Assembly (NCBI GenBank): GCA_037969585.1
Contig: JBBKXR010000050.1
Span: forward strand, 1 to 35,104
Direction of reading: 5' to 3'
DNA: 35,104 nucleotides
From: JBBKXR01 sp037969585
GTDB taxonomy: Bacteria; Verrucomicrobiota; Verrucomicrobiia; Verrucomicrobiales; DEV007
In this document: positions 32,637 through 35,104 of the stretch, one piece after another
Numbering within the stretch: the stretch's first letter is position 1
Layout of the letters: the number at the start of each line of letters is the position of its first letter
Translations under genes and position numbers: made by a program
Notes under the pieces: generated by a model
What the model was told of the DNA's origin: nothing
Seen by the model: the letters and a program-made list of their open reading frames with translations, nothing else
Database searches by the model: none

Positions 32637-34250
32637 CTACCGTTCTCCGTTCTCATATTTCCCTTCGGTCGCATCCGCCCACCGATACCACGCCTCACTC
32701 ATCGCTTGGATACGATCCGGATACACTGACGCCAAATCGCGGGTCTCAGTCCGGTCCTGCTCCATATCGTAAAGCTCCCACTTTTTCAAACCGGCACCCC
32801 ACACCAGTTTCCACTTACCCCGTCGCAGCGCGCGATTGCCATACAATTCCCAGGCCAATTGATCATGGATTACCGCTTCGCTGCCGTTCTCTTCCAGCAG
32901 TGGCAAAAAGCTTTTGCCCTCCAGTTCCAGCGACGCCTCGCCATTGATCGTTTGCGGATACTCACCGCCAGCCAACTCCAACAGCGTCGGCATAAAATCG
33001 ATCACGTGACCGACGCCATGAGTGATCTCCCCCGCCGCGACACGCTTCGGCCAGCGAACGATCATCGGCGTCGCGATTCCGCCTTCGTAGGTCCACGTTT
33101 TGTGACGGCGAAACGGCGCGTTCTGCGCCCAACCCCAGCCTTTGCCGACGAACTCATAGGTATCCTCCTCGCCGAGGATCTTGCCCTCGTTGTATGTCAC
33201 GAATTCAGCTTCATGTTGTGGCCAGGAGGCGCAACCGCCGTTGTCGCTGAGAAACATCACCACTGTATTGTCGTCGACGCCCGCCTGCTCCAGGGCAACC
33301 ATGACCCGGCCTATGCCTTGATCCATGCGATCGACCATCGCCGCGTAGACTTCCATGCGACGCCGCTCGCGCGGCAAATCTTCGACTTCATCCCAAGGCG
33401 TCACCGCGTAATCGTAGCGAAAATCGGACTGCTTGGGATCGACCGACGACAAATCCCACTTGGCATCAATCAGGCCCGCCTCGACCATTTTTTTCAGCCT
33501 TCGTTCGCGCAGGGCGAAATAGCCGTCGTCGAATTTTCCCGCATAGCGGGCGATATCCTCCGCGGGTGCATGCAGCGGAAAATGCGGCGCAGTGTAGCAG
33601 AGATGCAGAAAAAACGGCTGCTCATCGTGCTTGGCGAAATCCCCGATCCATTCGACGGCGCGGTCGGTGAACGCATCGGTCGAATAGTACCCGTCCGGAA
33701 ATTCAGTAATCGTTTTTTCGCCATCGGCAAAGTGGCGGGGGCTTGGGTTGCCGCCGTTGTAGAACACCGGATCGGGCTGCCCCGGATTGAAAAAATTGCA
33801 GCAACCACTGAGCAGACCGTAGTACCGGTCAAAGCCACGATCGATGGGTCGTTTCGGTGCCGCATCGCCAAGATGCCATTTGCCGATGTAGCCGGTCTGG
33901 TATCCTGATGCCTTCATCGCATCGCCCAGCGTCACCATGTTAGGGCGCAACAGTCCGCCCTTTTTCTGGCGCGGATACAAACCAGTGATCATCGAAGCCC
34001 GCGTGGTGACGCACACGGCGTTGTTGTAAAACTGCGTAAAACGCAGGCCTTCCGCCGCCATCGAATCGAGATTCGGAGTGCGAATTTCGCCACCGTAGCA
34101 AGCGATATCGGAATAGCCCAGATCGTCGCACAGGATCACCACCACATTCGGACGCGAACCGGCGAGAGATTCAGCAGCGTGACTCTCCGGCGCCAGCAGC
34201 GAGACGAGTAGAGCGACGCAAAAAAACGATGTCGATTGCCCCAAATTCAT
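32637..34250 (-). CDS. Secreted sulfatase with non-canonical activation site (CVTTR)
   Basis: A protein of 537 residues with a signal peptide (residues 1-26). CDDLGYSD near residues 41-48 provides metal ligands Asp42 and Asp43; IGKWHLGD and FLSDNGG are also present. The activation motif reads NNAVCVTTRASMITGLYPR, so the cysteine (Cys80) is followed by V-T-T-R instead of x-P/A-x-R. The rest of the protein is a complete sulfatase of normal length, including the C-terminal GKWKLVWG and the ELYDMEQDRTETRDLA block. I chose the ATG at 34250 because it gives a normal signal peptide; an extension to 34313 is unlikely. Secreted sulfatases act on sulfated glycans; the linkage is unknown. Confidence 0.92.
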   Translation of the reverse strand: MNLGQSTSFFCVALLVSLLAPESHAAESLAGSRPNVVVILCDDLGYSDIACYGGEIRTPNLDSMAAEGLRFTQFYNNAVCVTTRASMITGLYPRQKKGGLLRPNMVTLGDAMKASGYQTGYIGKWHLGDAAPKRPIDRGFDRYYGLLSGCCNFFNPGQPDPVFYNGGNPSPRHFADGEKTITEFPDGYYSTDAFTDRAVEWIGDFAKHDEQPFFLHLCYTAPHFPLHAPAEDIARYAGKFDDGYFALRERRLKKMVEAGLIDAKWDLSSVDPKQSDFRYDYAVTPWDEVEDLPRERRRMEVYAAMVDRMDQGIGRVMVALEQAGVDDNTVVMFLSDNGGCASWPQHEAEFVTYNEGKILGEEDTYEFVGKGWGWAQNAPFRRHKTWTYEGGIATPMIVRWPKRVAAGEITHGVGHVIDFMPTLLELAGGEYPQTINGEASLELEGKSFLPLLEENGSEAVIHDQLAWELYGNRALRRGKWKLVWGAGLKKWELYDMEQDRTETRDLASVYPDRIQAMSEAWYRWADATEGKYENGER

Positions 34251-34338
34251 CGCTGGAGAATAGACTCCCCGCAGGCGTCCGACAAGCAACCAACGCAAAG
34301 ACCATTCGCTCACGCTCGCAGCTACCCGAGCTGATTTT

Positions 34339-35022
34339 TCATCCCAGCAGCCACGTCACCTTACCTGTTTCCGGCGTTACGGCGCCCGCTGGATGATTTC
34401 CGATGCCGACGACCGCCTCACCGACGATGGGGAGCTTTGCGGCGCCACTGACCAGGAACAAAACCTCCTCCGCCGCCTGTATTAAAGGGTAAGTGAAGGT
34501 TACACGTGTTGAATCAAATTTGGGCACGTAGTTAGAAATCACCCAGCGCTCCGCCTCCTCGAGTGCTTTGGTCTCCGGAAACAGCGATGCGGTGTGACCA
34601 TCGTCACCCATACCGAGCAAGACTAGATCATGACGAAAAATCGACTCGCCGGTCGCGGTCGCCAGATCTCGAAGCCGGGCTTCGCAGACGCGAGCCGCAT
34701 CCTCCGGTTCGCGTTCGCCTTCGATCCGAACGACATTTTCATCCGCCACGCCGGCCGGTTTCAGCAGCGCCTCCCGAGCCATCCGATAGTTGCTCGCTTC
34801 ATCCTCGGGTCCGACGCAACGCTCGTCACCAAACGTCACCAACACTCGCGACCAGTCGATATCGGTGCGTTCTGCCAGCGCCTGATAAATCGGTTTCGGC
34901 GTACCACCGCCGCACAGGCTCAACCGAAAACGCCGCCCACCTTCGTGCACTTGAAGTATCGCCGAAGCAATCCGCTCGACTGCATCCTCAACGAAATTTG
35001 CCGTATGAATCACTTCCGCCAT
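34339..35022 (-). CDS. pgl: 6-phosphogluconolactonase
   Basis: A protein of 227 residues, the normal length. Family motifs are LCGGGTPKPIYQAL near residues 36-49, VTFGDERCVGPEDEASNYRMA, and LLGMGDDGHTASLFPE; the last contains the catalytic His. It hydrolyses 6-phosphogluconolactone in the oxidative pentose-phosphate pathway in the cytoplasm. It is 88 bp upstream of the sulfatase start on the same strand but probably an independent housekeeping gene. Its ATG is preceded at a good distance by GGAG, which is the last unit of a heptanucleotide tandem repeat; this is one of the few genes here with a clear Shine-Dalgarno sequence. Confidence 0.95.
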   Translation of the reverse strand: MAEVIHTANFVEDAVERIASAILQVHEGGRRFRLSLCGGGTPKPIYQALAERTDIDWSRVLVTFGDERCVGPEDEASNYRMAREALLKPAGVADENVVRIEGEREPEDAARVCEARLRDLATATGESIFRHDLVLLGMGDDGHTASLFPETKALEEAERWVISNYVPKFDSTRVTFTYPLIQAAEEVLFLVSGAAKLPIVGEAVVGIGNHPAGAVTPETGKVTWLLG

Positions 35023-35025
35023 AAC

Positions 35026-35088
35026 TAACTCCTAACTCCTAACTCCTAACTCCTAACTCCTAACTCCTTGCTCCTTGCTCCTTGCTCC
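35026..35088 (-). repeat. Nine tandem heptamers directly upstream of pgl
   Basis: On the plus strand there are six perfect copies of TAACTCC (35026-35067) followed by three copies of TTGCTCC (35068-35088). In the sense direction of pgl this is three GGAGCAA and then six GGAGTTA units, and the last is three bases before the ATG. Each unit contains GGAG, a Shine-Dalgarno core, and the unit nearest the gene serves as its ribosome-binding site (GGAG six bases before ATG after the unit's TTA and GTT). Seven-base tandem arrays can change copy number by slippage; they may influence translation or transcript structure. Confidence 0.85.
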
Positions 35089-35104
35089 TGAAATCACATC
35101 GCCA

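Noticed and set aside
32859..33908. 349-residue plus-strand frame
   Set aside because: Entirely antisense to the sulfatase at 32637-34250, whose motifs are clear.
35026..35088. CRISPR array
   Set aside because: The units are seven bases without spacers, so this is a simple tandem repeat.

Overview
The window reads as a piece of a chromosome from a free-living, probably marine or aquatic bacterium of the PVC group, most likely Verrucomicrobiota. The basis is indirect: two secreted sulfatases, a PmoA-like/DUF6807 secreted protein, HTTM membrane proteins, a very large TPR protein, moderately high GC, and many start codons without a recognisable Shine-Dalgarno sequence. No rRNA or tRNA gene is visible, so the taxonomic call is an inference. 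I see no CRISPR array, insertion sequence, phage gene or integrase.

Layout. (1) 1-3925: two divergent copies of a two-gene module. Each has a small membrane-anchored protein with a shared YP-x-S-x-FPMYS motif followed by an HTTM-type polytopic membrane protein. The copies point away from a 160-bp spacer that contains a perfect 8+4+8 palindrome. A further membrane-anchored orphan gene and a hairpin follow. (2) 4131-5105 (minus): a secreted PmoA-like protein. (3) 5257-16495 (plus): a 1672-residue TPR protein with an embedded C39-like cysteine-peptidase domain, then a complete tripartite RND efflux set (outer-membrane factor, membrane fusion protein, pump). (4) 16681-20575 (minus): two SPFH/band-7 proteins, a secreted TraB/GumN-type putative metalloprotease and a small acidic protein. 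(5) 20654-22519: an EamA exporter and a diacylglycerol-kinase-type lipid kinase, convergent with zero bases between their stops. (6) 22717-25462: a PhoB-like regulator and PhoR-like kinase facing a phoU gene. (7) 25678-35022: a carbohydrate region with an SDR dehydrogenase, a 40-residue membrane peptide, a UxaA-type sugar-acid dehydratase, an FAH-family hydrolase, an NHS-type sugar/nucleoside transporter, two sulfatases, a small membrane protein and 6-phosphogluconolactonase.

How the genes may work together. In region 7 the SDR, UxaA-like dehydratase and FAH hydrolase match, step for step, a non-phosphorylating route from an aldonate of a 6-deoxysugar (fuconate or rhamnonate) to pyruvate plus lactate. 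With two sulfatases and a transporter nearby, this suggests use of a sulfated polysaccharide such as fucoidan; the substrate is inferred. Region 6 is a phosphate-sensing group. Region 4 looks like a membrane-microdomain or proteolysis unit at the envelope. Region 3 couples an efflux system to a scaffold-like TPR/peptidase protein of unknown role.

Non-coding features of note: a nine-copy heptanucleotide repeat directly upstream of pgl, in which every unit carries GGAG in the gene's sense direction, and a family of diverged palindromic repeats between the two convergent sulfatase transcription units (about 32185-32385), with a related copy near 29290.
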